From NCBI RefSeq assembly GCF_002879535.1, contig NZ_PNOT02000262.1, positions 1 through 48,434 on the forward strand: DNA of 48,434 nt, read 5' to 3'. This stretch comes from Mesorhizobium intechi. GTDB lineage: Bacteria; Pseudomonadota; Alphaproteobacteria; Rhizobiales; Rhizobiaceae. Position numbers and translations under genes: made by a program. The notes beneath the pieces are model-generated. The model saw only the letters and a program-made list of their open reading frames with translations, was not told the origin of the DNA and searched no databases. Shown here one piece after another: positions 18,692-28,636 of the stretch (positions within the stretch are counted from its first letter, which is position 1; every line of letters begins with the position of its first letter).

Positions 18692-19597
18692 ATGCCGGAT
18701 CTAAGCCCGCCGCAGGTTTCGCAACTGCCGCCGCTGCAGGCCGTCCGGGTGTTCGAAGCGGTGGCGCGGCATCTTTCCTTCACCAAGGCCGCCGTGGAAC
18801 TCGCCATGACACAGGCCGCCGTCAGCTATCAGATCAAGGTACTGGAAGAGCGTGTCGGGGCACCGCTGTTCCTGCGCCGGCCGCGGCAGATCGAACTGAC
18901 GGAAGCCGGCCAGAGGCTGGCGCCGGCGGTCAGCGAGGCCTTTGCCATTCTTAGCCAGGCCTATGCCGCCGCGCGCGGCGGCGCGGACGGGCTGCTGTGC
19001 GTCACCACGGTGCTGACCTTTGCCTCGAACTGGCTGGCGCATCATCTGGGCTCGTTTCAGATGGCTCATCCAGCGCTTGCCGTGCGGCTCGAAACATCGA
19101 GCCGGCTGACGGATTTCGCCCGCGAGGATGTCGATCTCGCCATCCGCTCTGGCGGCGGCAAATGGCCGGGGCTGGAAGCTCATAAGCTGCTCGACGCCGA
19201 TTTCACGCCGATGCTGAGCCCGAAGCTCGCCGCCAGCATCGGCGGCGTCAAGGAGCCGGCCGACCTGCTGCGGCTGCCGATCCTCGATCCGGGCGATGTC
19301 TGGTGGAGGCAATGGTTCGAGACGGCCGGCGTGCATGCGCATGATCTTGCCAAGCGACCCGGCAGCAGCATGGGCGCGCAGGCCTATGAGGCCAATGCGG
19401 CCATCGCTGGCCATGGCGTGGCGATCCTGACCCGGGCGCTATTCAAGAGCGAACTTGCCGACGGCCGCCTGATCCAGCCTTTCGACCTGGTCGGCGATGA
19501 CGGCCACGCCTACTGGCTGGTCTATCCCGAAGCACGCCGCAACGTGCCGAAGATCCGCGCCTTCCGCGACTGGCTGCTGGCCGAGATCGCCTGCTGA
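18692..19597 (+). CDS. LysR-family transcriptional regulator, GcvA-like
   Basis: The 301-residue protein has the LysR winged helix at its N-terminus (LQAVRVFEAVARHLSFTKAA, then MTQAAVSYQIKVLE), followed by an effector domain with the GcvA-like DVDLAIRSGGGKWPGLEAH and AIAGHGVAILTRALF. A strong AAGGAGG site precedes the ATG. It is divergent from the DUF1127-like gene and lies upstream of smoE on the same strand, so it may act on the small gene, on smo, or elsewhere. The effector is unknown. Confidence 0.92.
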   Translation: MPDLSPPQVSQLPPLQAVRVFEAVARHLSFTKAAVELAMTQAAVSYQIKVLEERVGAPLFLRRPRQIELTEAGQRLAPAVSEAFAILSQAYAAARGGADGLLCVTTVLTFASNWLAHHLGSFQMAHPALAVRLETSSRLTDFAREDVDLAIRSGGGKWPGLEAHKLLDADFTPMLSPKLAASIGGVKEPADLLRLPILDPGDVWWRQWFETAGVHAHDLAKRPGSSMGAQAYEANAAIAGHGVAILTRALFKSELADGRLIQPFDLVGDDGHAYWLVYPEARRNVPKIRAFRDWLLAEIAC

Positions 19598-19726
19598 CGG
19601 GCGCCCGCCTCCCGATCCAATCTTCCAGGCCTTCCTGTCACGCCGCCTGATATCGCGCGCGGGTGCGGCTCTTGTCGTCCCGTCAATCGACAGGTCCCGG
19701 TGCTGCGCTGCAGCATCGAATCCGGC

Positions 19727-19761
19727 TTGACATAATTCACGGCAAGTGAGTAATTGCTCAC
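19727..19761 (+). promoter_or_regulatory. Putative smoE promoter with overlapping operator palindrome
   Basis: A perfect -35 hexamer TTGACA at 19727-19732 is followed 18 bp later by a weak -10 (TAATTG, 19751-19756). The -10 lies within GTGAGTAATTGCTCAC at 19746-19761, a 16-bp inverted repeat with one mismatched pair. An operator covering the -10 would suit repression, or sugar-dependent control, by the SorC-type regulator. It is 41 bp before the smoE ATG. Confidence 0.55.
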
Positions 19762-19802
19762 AGCCAAGGCAAATGCTCATCTTGGTTCATGGGAGGAATT
19801 TG

Positions 19803-21113
19803 ATGAAACTGCGCACGCTCACCCTGGGCTTGTTGTCTGCCAGCGCTCTCGCTTTGGCCGCACATGCCGAATCCATCACCATCGCCACGGTCAACAATGG
19901 CGATATGGTCCGCATGCAGAAGCTGACCGACGACTTCACCAAGGCCAACCCCGACATCCAGCTCAACTGGGTCACTCTCGAAGAGAACGTACTGCGCGAG
20001 CGCGTCACCACCGACATCGCCACCAAGGGCGGCCAGTATGACGTGATGACCATCGGCACCTACGAGGTTCCGATCTGGGCCAAGCAGAGCTGGCTGCTGC
20101 CGCTCGACAAGCTCGGCGACGACTATGACGCCAAGGACATCATCCCGGCCATATCAGGCGGTCTTTCGGTCGATGGCAAGCTCTACGCCGCGCCCTTCTA
20201 CGGCGAAAGCTCCTTCGTCATGTACCGCAAGGACCTGATGGAGAAGGCCGGACTGAAGATGCCCGACGCGCCGACCTGGGACTTCATCAAGCAGGCCGCC
20301 GACAAGATGACCGACCGCGCCAATGGCGTGAACGGCGTGTGCCTGCGCGGCAAGGCCGGCTGGGGCGAGAACATGGCCTTCCTGACCGCCATGTCGAACT
20401 CCTTCGGCGCCCGCTGGTTCGACGAGAACTGGAAGCCGCAATTCGACCAGCCCGAGTGGAAGAAGACCTTGCAGTTCTATGTCGACCTGATGAAGGCCGA
20501 CGGCCCCGAAGGGGCGTCCTCCAACGGCTTCAACGAAAACCTGGCGCTGTTCCAGCAGGGCAAGTGCGGCATGTGGATCGACGCCACCGTCGCGGCCTCC
20601 TTCGTCTCCGATCCCAAGGCATCCCAGGTCGCCGACAAGGTCGGCTATGCGCTGGCTCCCGACAACGGCCTCGGCAAGCGCGGCAACTGGCTGTGGGCAT
20701 GGTCGCTCGCCATTCCGGCCGGCACCAAGAAGGCTGACGCCGCCGAGAAGTTCGTCTCGTGGGCGACCAGCAAACACTATGCCGAACTCGTCGCTTCGAA
20801 GGAAGGCTGGGCGAACGTTCCTCCGGGCACGCGCTCCTCGCTCTACGCCAACCCCGAATACCAGAAGGCGGCTCCGTTCGCCAAGATGACGCTGGACTCC
20901 ATCAACGCCGCCGACCCGACACATCCGACGGTCAAGCCGGTGCCCTATGTCGGCGTCCAGTTTGTCGCCATCCCTGAATTCCAGGGGCTTGGCACCACGG
21001 TCGGCCAGCTCTTCTCGGCGGCTCTTGCCGGCCAGTCGAGCGTCGACGATGCGCTGAAGCAGGCCCAGGACGCAGCCACCGCGGCGATGACCGAAGGCGG
21101 GTATATCAAGTAA
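19803..21113 (+). CDS. smoE: Sorbitol/mannitol ABC transporter substrate-binding protein
   Basis: This 436-residue periplasmic binding protein has a signal peptide (MKLRTLTLGLLSASALALAAHA) and the family 1 solute-binding fold, with TKANPDIQLNWVTLEEN, PFYGESSFVMYRKDLM and FQQGKCGMWIDATVAA. It would capture hexitols and pass them to SmoF/SmoG. The ATG at 19803 has GGGAGGAA upstream. It is the first gene of the smo operon; a hairpin separates it from smoF, a common way of keeping binding protein mRNA in excess. Substrate is assigned from the operon (polyol dehydrogenases follow). Confidence 0.92.
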   Translation: MKLRTLTLGLLSASALALAAHAESITIATVNNGDMVRMQKLTDDFTKANPDIQLNWVTLEENVLRERVTTDIATKGGQYDVMTIGTYEVPIWAKQSWLLPLDKLGDDYDAKDIIPAISGGLSVDGKLYAAPFYGESSFVMYRKDLMEKAGLKMPDAPTWDFIKQAADKMTDRANGVNGVCLRGKAGWGENMAFLTAMSNSFGARWFDENWKPQFDQPEWKKTLQFYVDLMKADGPEGASSNGFNENLALFQQGKCGMWIDATVAASFVSDPKASQVADKVGYALAPDNGLGKRGNWLWAWSLAIPAGTKKADAAEKFVSWATSKHYAELVASKEGWANVPPGTRSSLYANPEYQKAAPFAKMTLDSINAADPTHPTVKPVPYVGVQFVAIPEFQGLGTTVGQLFSAALAGQSSVDDALKQAQDAATAAMTEGGYIK

Positions 21114-21158
21114 GGCTCCTCCCGGTGCCGAATGCCGGTTGCCTCCTCGACCGGCAAC

Positions 21159-21187
21159 GGCCGCCCGAGTTCCCAGCTCGGGCGGCC
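21159..21187 (+). terminator. Intercistronic hairpin between smoE and smoF
   Basis: GGCCGCCCGAG (21159-21169) and CTCGGGCGGCC (21177-21187) form a perfect 11-bp stem with a 7-base loop. No T-run follows, so it is more likely an mRNA-stabilising element or partial attenuator protecting the smoE message than a full terminator. Confidence 0.65.
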
Positions 21188-21236
21188 GCCTTCAACGCCT
21201 CTGAAAATTCAGTCTGACCATTGAAGGGTGACCGTC

Positions 21237-22109
21237 ATGGCTACTCAGCAGACCCGCTCGCTTGCCCGTTTCATGATGGCGCCATCCGTCGTGCTGCTGT
21301 TCGTCTGGATGATCGTGCCGCTGGTCATCACCATCTGGTTCTCCTTCCAGCAGTACAATCCCCTCAACCCGATCCGCGACGGGTTCGTCGGTTTCTCCAA
21401 CTACGCGCTGTTTTATTCCAATCCCGCCTTCCTGCAGTCGATCCTCAACACCTTGATCCTGGTGATCAGCGTGCTCTTGATCACGGTGATCGGCGGCATC
21501 CTGCTGGCGCTGTTGATCGACCAGCCGATGTGGGGACAGGGCATCGTGCGCATCCTCGTCATCTCGCCGTTCTTCGTCATGCCGCCGGTGGCCGCGCTGG
21601 TCTGGAAGAACATGATCATGCACCCGCAATATGGGGTGTTCGCCGACATAGCGCGCTTCTTCGGAGCGCAACCGATCGACTGGTTCGGGCAGCATCCGAT
21701 GACGGCGATCATCATCATCGTAGCGTGGCAGTGGCTGCCTTTCGCGACGCTGATCCTGTTGACCGCGCTGCAGTCCCTCGACGGCGAGCAGAAGGAAGCC
21801 GCCGAAATGGACGGCGCCGGCTTCATCAGCCGTTTCATCTATCTGACGCTGCCGCACATGTCGCGCGCCATCACCGTCGTCATTCTCATCCAGACGATCT
21901 TCCTGCTTTCGGTCTATGCCGAGATCCTCGTCACCACCAATGGCGGCCCCGGTTACGCCTCCACCAACCTGCCCTTCCTCGTCTACCAGAAGGCACTGCT
22001 GGAGTTCAAAATCGGCCAGGCATCCGCGGGCGGTGTGATTGCCGTCATTCTCGCCAACATCGTCGCCTTCTTCGCCATGCGCGCGGTCGGCAAGAACCTC
22101 GACAAGTAA
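21237..22109 (+). CDS. smoF: Sorbitol/mannitol ABC transporter permease 1
   Basis: The 290-residue inner membrane protein has six hydrophobic segments, the first at about residues 14-36. The EAA loop that contacts the ATPase is clear as EAAEMDGAGFISRFIYLTLP. It is the MalF-type permease of the transporter. The ATG at 21237 has GAAGGG eight bases upstream; an in-frame GTG at 21228 is the alternative start. smoG follows 11 bp after the stop. Confidence 0.93.
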   Translation: MATQQTRSLARFMMAPSVVLLFVWMIVPLVITIWFSFQQYNPLNPIRDGFVGFSNYALFYSNPAFLQSILNTLILVISVLLITVIGGILLALLIDQPMWGQGIVRILVISPFFVMPPVAALVWKNMIMHPQYGVFADIARFFGAQPIDWFGQHPMTAIIIIVAWQWLPFATLILLTALQSLDGEQKEAAEMDGAGFISRFIYLTLPHMSRAITVVILIQTIFLLSVYAEILVTTNGGPGYASTNLPFLVYQKALLEFKIGQASAGGVIAVILANIVAFFAMRAVGKNLDK

Positions 22110-22120
22110 GGGAGGACAAG

Positions 22121-22945
22121 ATGGCCCGTGCAGTCACCACCCAGCACAAGACGATCGCCACGGTTGCGGCCTGGATCGTCGCCCTGCTGATCTTCTTCCC
22201 GATCCTCTACACGATCATCACCTCGTTCAAGTCGGAACAGGAGGCGATCCAGGGCTTCGCCCTGATCCCGTCGGGAACGTTCGAGAGCTATGCCGAGGTT
22301 CAGGCGCAGAGCGGCTACTTCAAGTTCTTCTTCAATTCCGTTCTGCTCTCGGTCGGATCGACCGTCCTGGCCCTGCTGGTCGCCATTCCCGCGGCGTGGT
22401 CGATGGCGTTCTCGCCGACCAAGCGGACCAAGGACATTTTGATGTGGATGCTGTCCACCAAGATGATGCCGGCGGTCGCGGTGCTGTTCCCGATCTACCT
22501 GATCTTCCGCGACACCGGCCTGCTCGACAGCCGCATCGGCCTGATGGTCATGCTGATGCTGATCAACCTGCCGATCGTGGTGTGGATGCTCTACACCTAT
22601 TTCCGCGAGATCCCCGGCGAGATCCTGGAAGCGGCGCGCATGGACGGCGCCTCGCTGTGGAACGAGATCGTCTATGTGCTGACCCCGATGGCGGTGCCCG
22701 GCATTGCCTCGACCATGCTCTTGAACATCATCCTGGCCTGGAACGAGGCGTTCTGGACGATCCGCCTGACCACCACGGAAGCAGCGCCGCTGACCGCCTT
22801 CATCAGTTCGTTCTCCAGCCCGCAAGGCCTGTTCTGGGCCAAGCTTTCGGCGGCCTCGACGCTGGCGATCGCCCCGATCCTGATCATGGGCTGGTTCAGC
22901 CAGAAGCAGCTGGTGCGCGGCCTGACCTTTGGCGCCGTGAAGTAA
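22121..22945 (+). CDS. smoG: Sorbitol/mannitol ABC transporter permease 2
   Basis: This 274-residue MalG-type permease has an N-terminal membrane segment (IATVAAWIVALLIFFPILY), the typical periplasmic ITSFKSEQEA segment, and the EAA loop EAARMDGASLWNEIVYVLTP. It pairs with SmoF to form the channel. GGAGG lies six bases before the ATG. Confidence 0.93.
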   Translation: MARAVTTQHKTIATVAAWIVALLIFFPILYTIITSFKSEQEAIQGFALIPSGTFESYAEVQAQSGYFKFFFNSVLLSVGSTVLALLVAIPAAWSMAFSPTKRTKDILMWMLSTKMMPAVAVLFPIYLIFRDTGLLDSRIGLMVMLMLINLPIVVWMLYTYFREIPGEILEAARMDGASLWNEIVYVLTPMAVPGIASTMLLNIILAWNEAFWTIRLTTTEAAPLTAFISSFSSPQGLFWAKLSAASTLAIAPILIMGWFSQKQLVRGLTFGAVK

Positions 22946-23003
22946 GCCGTGGCGTAACGTGGCGCTCAAGAACGTCGGACAATAACCCCTCGGGGAGGAA
23001 ACC

Positions 23004-24004
<1,001 letters not shown>

Positions 24005-24008
<4 letters not shown>

Positions 24009-24775
24009 GGCTGAAAGGCAAATCGGCGCTGATCACCGGATCGGCGCGTGGCATCGGCAAGGCCTTCGCCGAAGCCTATGCGCGCGAAGGCGCTGTCGTT
24101 GCCATCGCCGATATCAATCTCGAGGCCGCGCAAAAGACGGCGGCCGAGATCGGCGCCAAGGCCTATGCCGTCAAGCTCGACGTCACGGATCAGGCCTCCA
24201 TCGACGCCGCGGTCAAGGCGGTGGAGAGCGAGGCCGGCGGTCTCGACATCTTGATCAACAATGCCGCCTTGTTCGACCTGGCGCCGATCGTCGAGATCTC
24301 GCGGGCGAGCTATGAAAGGCTGTTCTCGGTCAATGTCGCCGGCACGCTGTTCATGCTGCAGGCGGCGGCCCGCTCTATGATCGCCCGGGGCAAGGGCGGC
24401 AGGATCATCAACATGGCGAGCCAGGCCGGCCGGCGCGGCGAGCCGCTGGTCGGCGTCTACTGCGCCACCAAGGCCGCCGTCATTTCGCTGACCCAGTCGG
24501 CAGGGCTCGACCTGATCAAGCACCGCATCAACGTCAACGCGATCGCCCCTGGTGTCGTCGACGGCGAGCACTGGGATCACGTCGATGCACTGTTTGCCAA
24601 GTATGAGAACCGCCCGAAGGGCGAGAAGAAGAAACTGGTCGGCGAGGCGGTGCCGTATGGCCGCATGGGTACGGCGCAGGACCTGGCCGGCATGGCGGTC
24701 TTTCTCGCCAGCAGCGACGCCGAGTACATCGTCGCCCAGACCTACAATGTCGACGGCGGCCAGTGGATGAGTTGA
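24005..24775 (+). CDS. smoS: Sorbitol dehydrogenase, short-chain family
   Basis: SmoS oxidises D-sorbitol (and galactitol or related polyols) to the ketose with NAD+. The 256-residue protein has the cofactor motif TGSARGIG at residues 11-18, NNAA near residue 86, the catalytic Ser in NMASQAG, and YCATK (the YxxxK pair). The length fits the Rhodobacter/Sinorhizobium SmoS type. It starts in the overlap with smoK and is followed by a strong hairpin before mtlK. Confidence 0.9.
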
Positions 24776-24785
24776 GGCGGGGGAC

Positions 24786-24823
24786 GGCCTCTGCTCCCCG
24801 CCCCTGCGCGGGGAGCAGAGGCC
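24786..24823 (+). terminator. Perfect 16-bp stem hairpin between smoS and mtlK
   Basis: Bases 24786-24801 and 24808-24823 are perfectly complementary, with a 6-base loop (CCCTGC). The stem is GC-rich and very stable. An AAATAG tract follows rather than a T-run. It probably stabilises the upstream message or attenuates entry into mtlK, and resembles the GC-rich palindromes seen elsewhere in the window. Confidence 0.65.
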
Positions 24824-24863
24824 TAAATAGCGAAGGCCGGAACCCGGCCAAAGGGTAAGACAG

Positions 24864-26342
24864 ATGACCGTGAAGCTCTCGTCCTCAAATCTCTCCAGGC
24901 TGCCCGCCAATGTCGCCGGTCCGAAATACGACCGGGCGGCGCTCAGACCTGGCATCGTGCATTTCGGCGTCGGTAATTTCCATCGCTCGCACCAGGCGGT
25001 CTATCTCGACGATCTGTTCAATTCAGGTGTCGGCCACGACTGGGCGCTGGTCGGCGCTGGCGTCTTCGAGGGCGAGAAGATCGGTCGCGGCAAACTCGAA
25101 GAGCAGGACTGGCTGACCACGGTGGTCGAGCAGGATGAGGGCCATATGAGCGCCCGTGTCACCGGCGCCATGATCGACTTCCTGATGCCGGGCGATGCGG
25201 CCGGCATCATCGAACGGCTGGCCGATCCGGCGATCAAGATCGTGTCGCTGACCATCACCGAAGGCGGCTATTTCATCGACCCGGCGTCGGGCAAGTTCAA
25301 CCCCGCTCATCCGGACATCGTCGCCGACGCGCAGCCGGGCGCGACGCCGAAAACCGTGTTCGGCATCATCCTCGCCGGGCTGCTGCGCCGGCGCGACGAG
25401 GACACCGTGCCGTTCACCGTGATGTCCTGCGACAACATCCCTCACAATGGGCATGTCACCTCGGACGGCGTCATTGGTCTGGCGCGGCTGATCGACGAGG
25501 ATCTGGCCAGTTGGGTCAGCAGCAACGTCGCCTTTCCAAACGGCATGGTGGACCGCATTACCCCGGCCACCACAGACCGCGAGCGCGGGATACTGGCCAA
25601 GGATTTTGGCGTGGAGGACGCCTGGCCGGTGTTCTGCGAACCGTTCCGGCAATGGGTGCTGGAAGACCGCTTCACCGATGGCCGTCCGCCGCTGGAAAAG
25701 GTCGGCGTGCAGTTCGTCAAGGACGTCGCCCCCTACGAATTGATGAAGATCCGCATCCTCAATGGCGGCCATGCCACCATCGCCTATCCAGCCGGGTTGA
25801 TGGATATCCATTTCGTCCATGAGGCGATGCAGGAGCCCCTTGTGCGCGGCTTTCTCGACAAGCTCGAGCATGACGAGATCATCCCGACCGTGCCGCCGGT
25901 GCCAAACACAGTGCTGGAGGACTATTACCAGCTCATCGAGAAGCGCTTCTCCAACCCCAAGATCGGCGATACCGTCCGCCGGCTCTGCCTCGACGGCTCA
26001 AATCGTCAGCCGAAATTCATCATCCCGGCCATCTCCGACCGCCTGAAGGCCAGAAAAGGCGTCGCCGGCCTGGCGCTGGAATCGGCGCTATGGTGCCGCT
26101 ACTGTTTCGGCACGTCAGACAGCGGCGCCGTCATCGAACCCAACGACCCGAGCTGGGATCGGCTGCAGGCCACGGCGAAGGCGGCAAAGGAGACGCCCGC
26201 CGCCTGGCTGGCCATGGAGGACATCTATGGCGATGTCGGCCGCGCCACGACGTTTGTCGAGGCCTTCGGCCACGCGCTCAACGTGTTGTGGGCCAGCGGC
26301 GCCCGCGCCACGCTGACGCGCTACATCGCCGGCAAGCTCTGA
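24864..26342 (+). CDS. mtlK: Mannitol 2-dehydrogenase (polyol dehydrogenase)
   Basis: This 492-residue enzyme of the long-chain mannitol dehydrogenase family oxidises D-mannitol to fructose (often also D-arabitol to xylulose) with NAD+. The N-terminal Rossmann start IVHFGVGNFHRSHQAVYLD and the substrate region with the KIRILNGGHATIAY motif (Lys/Asn/His catalytic set) are both present. The length is normal. It forms part of the smo operon downstream of smoS. Confidence 0.94.
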   Translation: MTVKLSSSNLSRLPANVAGPKYDRAALRPGIVHFGVGNFHRSHQAVYLDDLFNSGVGHDWALVGAGVFEGEKIGRGKLEEQDWLTTVVEQDEGHMSARVTGAMIDFLMPGDAAGIIERLADPAIKIVSLTITEGGYFIDPASGKFNPAHPDIVADAQPGATPKTVFGIILAGLLRRRDEDTVPFTVMSCDNIPHNGHVTSDGVIGLARLIDEDLASWVSSNVAFPNGMVDRITPATTDRERGILAKDFGVEDAWPVFCEPFRQWVLEDRFTDGRPPLEKVGVQFVKDVAPYELMKIRILNGGHATIAYPAGLMDIHFVHEAMQEPLVRGFLDKLEHDEIIPTVPPVPNTVLEDYYQLIEKRFSNPKIGDTVRRLCLDGSNRQPKFIIPAISDRLKARKGVAGLALESALWCRYCFGTSDSGAVIEPNDPSWDRLQATAKAAKETPAAWLAMEDIYGDVGRATTFVEAFGHALNVLWASGARATLTRYIAGKL

Positions 26343-26357
26343 GAGCCATCAGCCATC

Positions 26358-27041
26358 ATGACGCCTGAACTGGTCATCTTCGACTGCGATGGCGTTCTGG
26401 TCGACAGCGAGGCGCTCTCCGTCTCGGCGCTGCTCGGCATGATTAAACTTGCCGGCGGTACCCTCAGCGAGGACGCCGCCTATGAGCATTTCCTCGGCAA
26501 GAGCATGAAAAGCGTGCGCGAGATCCTTGCCAGCGACTTCGGCCTGGAGATCAGCGATCAGCATCTGACCGCGATGCGTGTCGACCTGATGCGAAAATTC
26601 CGCGAGGAGCTCAAGCCGATCCCCGGCGTCAAGGAGATGTTGCCGAAGCTCGGCCTGCCGTTCTGCGTCGCCTCGTCGGGCACGTTGGACCGCATCCGCT
26701 ATGCGCTCGACGTCACTGATCTGCTCGGGTTGATGGAGCCGCATCTGTTCAGCGCCGCCATGGTGGCCAAGGGAAAGCCGGCGCCCGACCTCTTCCTGCA
26801 CGCCGCCGCCAGCATGCGGGCACACCCGCGCAAATGCCTCGTCATCGAGGACAGTCCGGCCGGCGTCGCGGCGGCGCGCGCGGCCGGCATGCGCGTCCTT
26901 GCCTTCACCGGCGGCGCGCATGCCGGCAACGCCGCCCTGAAAGCGCGGCTTGCGTCGAGTGAACCGGACTTTATATTCGCTGACATGCTGCAATTGCCCG
27001 ATCTGATTGCAGGCCTGGGAGCGAGAGTTAGAGCATCTTGA
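26358..27041 (+). CDS. HAD-family phosphatase/phosphomutase-like protein (CbbY-like)
   Basis: The 227-residue protein starts with ELVIFDCDGVLVDSE, the nucleophile motif DxDGV of the beta-phosphoglucomutase/CbbY branch, and continues with the cap, VASSG, the Lys motif AKGKPAPDLFL, and IEDSPAGV. It probably dephosphorylates a side product or intermediate of sugar catabolism. It is 15 bp downstream of mtlK, and its TGA overlaps the TTG start of the kinase. Confidence 0.9.
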   Translation: MTPELVIFDCDGVLVDSEALSVSALLGMIKLAGGTLSEDAAYEHFLGKSMKSVREILASDFGLEISDQHLTAMRVDLMRKFREELKPIPGVKEMLPKLGLPFCVASSGTLDRIRYALDVTDLLGLMEPHLFSAAMVAKGKPAPDLFLHAAASMRAHPRKCLVIEDSPAGVAAARAAGMRVLAFTGGAHAGNAALKARLASSEPDFIFADMLQLPDLIAGLGARVRAS

Positions 27042-28624
27042 CGAAACAGTTTGTTTGCGCGGTCGATGTCGGCACCGGGAGCGCTCGCGCGGGCATTCTC
27101 GATGCCAGTGGTACTTTGCTTGGCCGCGCCGATCGGCCGATCGCCATGAACCAGCCAAAGCCCGATCATGCCGAGCATGATTCGCGCGATATCTGGTCGG
27201 CGGTCTGCGCCGCCGTGCGTGCCGCCCGCGAAAAGGCCGGCGTCGCGGCGCAAGACATTGTCGGCATCTCGTTCGACGCCACCTGCTCGCTGGTCGTCCG
27301 CGACCGGCAGGGCGACCAGCTCAGCGTTTCGACCACCGGCCAGAAGCGCTGGGACACCATCGTCTGGCTCGACCACCGCGCCATTGCCGAAGCCGACGAA
27401 TGCACGGCAAGCGGCCACGAGGTCCTTAACTATATTGGCGGCGTGATGTCGCCGGAAATGGCGACGCCGAAGCTGATGTGGCTGAAACGCAATCTGCCAG
27501 ATACATGGAATGAAGCCGGCTATCTGTTCGACCTGGCCGATTTCCTGACTTGGCAGGCGACCGGGTCGCTCGCTCGTTCGCAATGCACGCTGACCGCGAA
27601 ATGGACCTACCTGGCGCACGAAGACACCGCCTGGCAGCGCGATTTCTTCGAGATCGTCGGCCTCGACGATCTCTTTGAGCACGGCAATCTGCCGGAGCGC
27701 GCCAGCCCGGTCGGCGCCGACATTGGTCCGCTGACGGCGCAAGCGGCGGCGGAGCTCGGCCTGACGGAAAGCTGCCGGGTCGGCGCCGGGGTCATCGACG
27801 CCTATGCCGGCGCGCTTGGCGTGCTCGGCGGCTTTGCCGGCGACGAGCAGGACATCAGCCGGCATCTGGCGCTGATCGCCGGTACGTCGAGCTGCGTCAT
27901 GGCGATGTCGCCCGATCCGCAGCCTTTCGCCGGCGTCTGGGGGCCTTACTACGGCGCGGCGCTGCCGAAGCTGTGGCTGTCGGAAGGCGGCCAGTCGGCC
28001 ACGGGCGCGCTGCTCGACCACATCATCCGCTTGCACGGCGCCGGCGGCGAGCCGGACGCCGCCATGCACGCCAAGATCGCCAGGCGGGTCGCCGAACTGC
28101 GCGCCTCCGAGGGCGATAACCTCGCCGCGCGCCTGCATGTGCTGCCGGATTTCCATGGCAACCGCTCGCCGCTCGCCGACCCGCATGCGGTCGGCGTCGT
28201 CAGCGGGCTGACGCTTGACTCCTCCTTCGACAGCCTGTGCAAGCTCTACTGGCGCACCGCCGTCGGCATCGCGCTGGGCGTGCGCCATGTGCTGGAGGCG
28301 CTGAACGAGAACGGCTATCTGATCGACACGCTGCATGTCACCGGCGGCCACACCAAGAACCCGCTGCTGATGGAGCTCTACGCCGACGCCACCGGCTGCA
28401 CGGTGGTCGAGCCGCTGGCCGACGAGGCGGTGCTGCTCGGCACCGGCATGGTCGCCGCCACCGCCGCCGGGCTTTTCCCCGACCTCAACGCCGCCTGCCT
28501 TGCCATGCAGCAAGGCGGCAAGAGGCGTGCCGCCAACCCGGCCGCAGGGGCCCGCTTCGACCGCGACTACCGGATCTTCCTGGAGATGCACCGCCAGCGC
28601 CAGGCGCTCGACGCGATCCGGTAG
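27038..28624 (+). CDS. FGGY-family pentulose kinase (ribulokinase-like)
   Basis: The 528-residue protein has the FGGY fold: the N-terminal ATPase strand VCAVDVGTGSARAG, the substrate region ISFDATCSLVV and WLDHRA, the catalytic Asp in VGAGVIDAYAGALG, and the C-terminal phosphate loop TGGHTKNPLLMEL. The length and these motifs suit the D-ribulokinase/YpCarbK-like pentulose kinases rather than a xylulokinase. It would phosphorylate the ketose made by the polyol dehydrogenases. The start is TTG, overlapping the HAD stop. Confidence 0.88.
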   Translation: MTKQFVCAVDVGTGSARAGILDASGTLLGRADRPIAMNQPKPDHAEHDSRDIWSAVCAAVRAAREKAGVAAQDIVGISFDATCSLVVRDRQGDQLSVSTTGQKRWDTIVWLDHRAIAEADECTASGHEVLNYIGGVMSPEMATPKLMWLKRNLPDTWNEAGYLFDLADFLTWQATGSLARSQCTLTAKWTYLAHEDTAWQRDFFEIVGLDDLFEHGNLPERASPVGADIGPLTAQAAAELGLTESCRVGAGVIDAYAGALGVLGGFAGDEQDISRHLALIAGTSSCVMAMSPDPQPFAGVWGPYYGAALPKLWLSEGGQSATGALLDHIIRLHGAGGEPDAAMHAKIARRVAELRASEGDNLAARLHVLPDFHGNRSPLADPHAVGVVSGLTLDSSFDSLCKLYWRTAVGIALGVRHVLEALNENGYLIDTLHVTGGHTKNPLLMELYADATGCTVVEPLADEAVLLGTGMVAATAAGLFPDLNAACLAMQQGGKRRAANPAAGARFDRDYRIFLEMHRQRQALDAIR

Positions 28625-28636
28625 GCTTTTGCCTAC
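28621..28636. terminator. Shared hairpin between convergent polyol operons
   Basis: GTAGGC (28621-28626) and GCCTAC (28631-28636) flank a TTTT loop, giving a perfect 6-bp stem. The stop codons of both convergent genes fall within the stem. It is a candidate bidirectional terminator but is short and has no T-run outside the loop. Confidence 0.4.
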
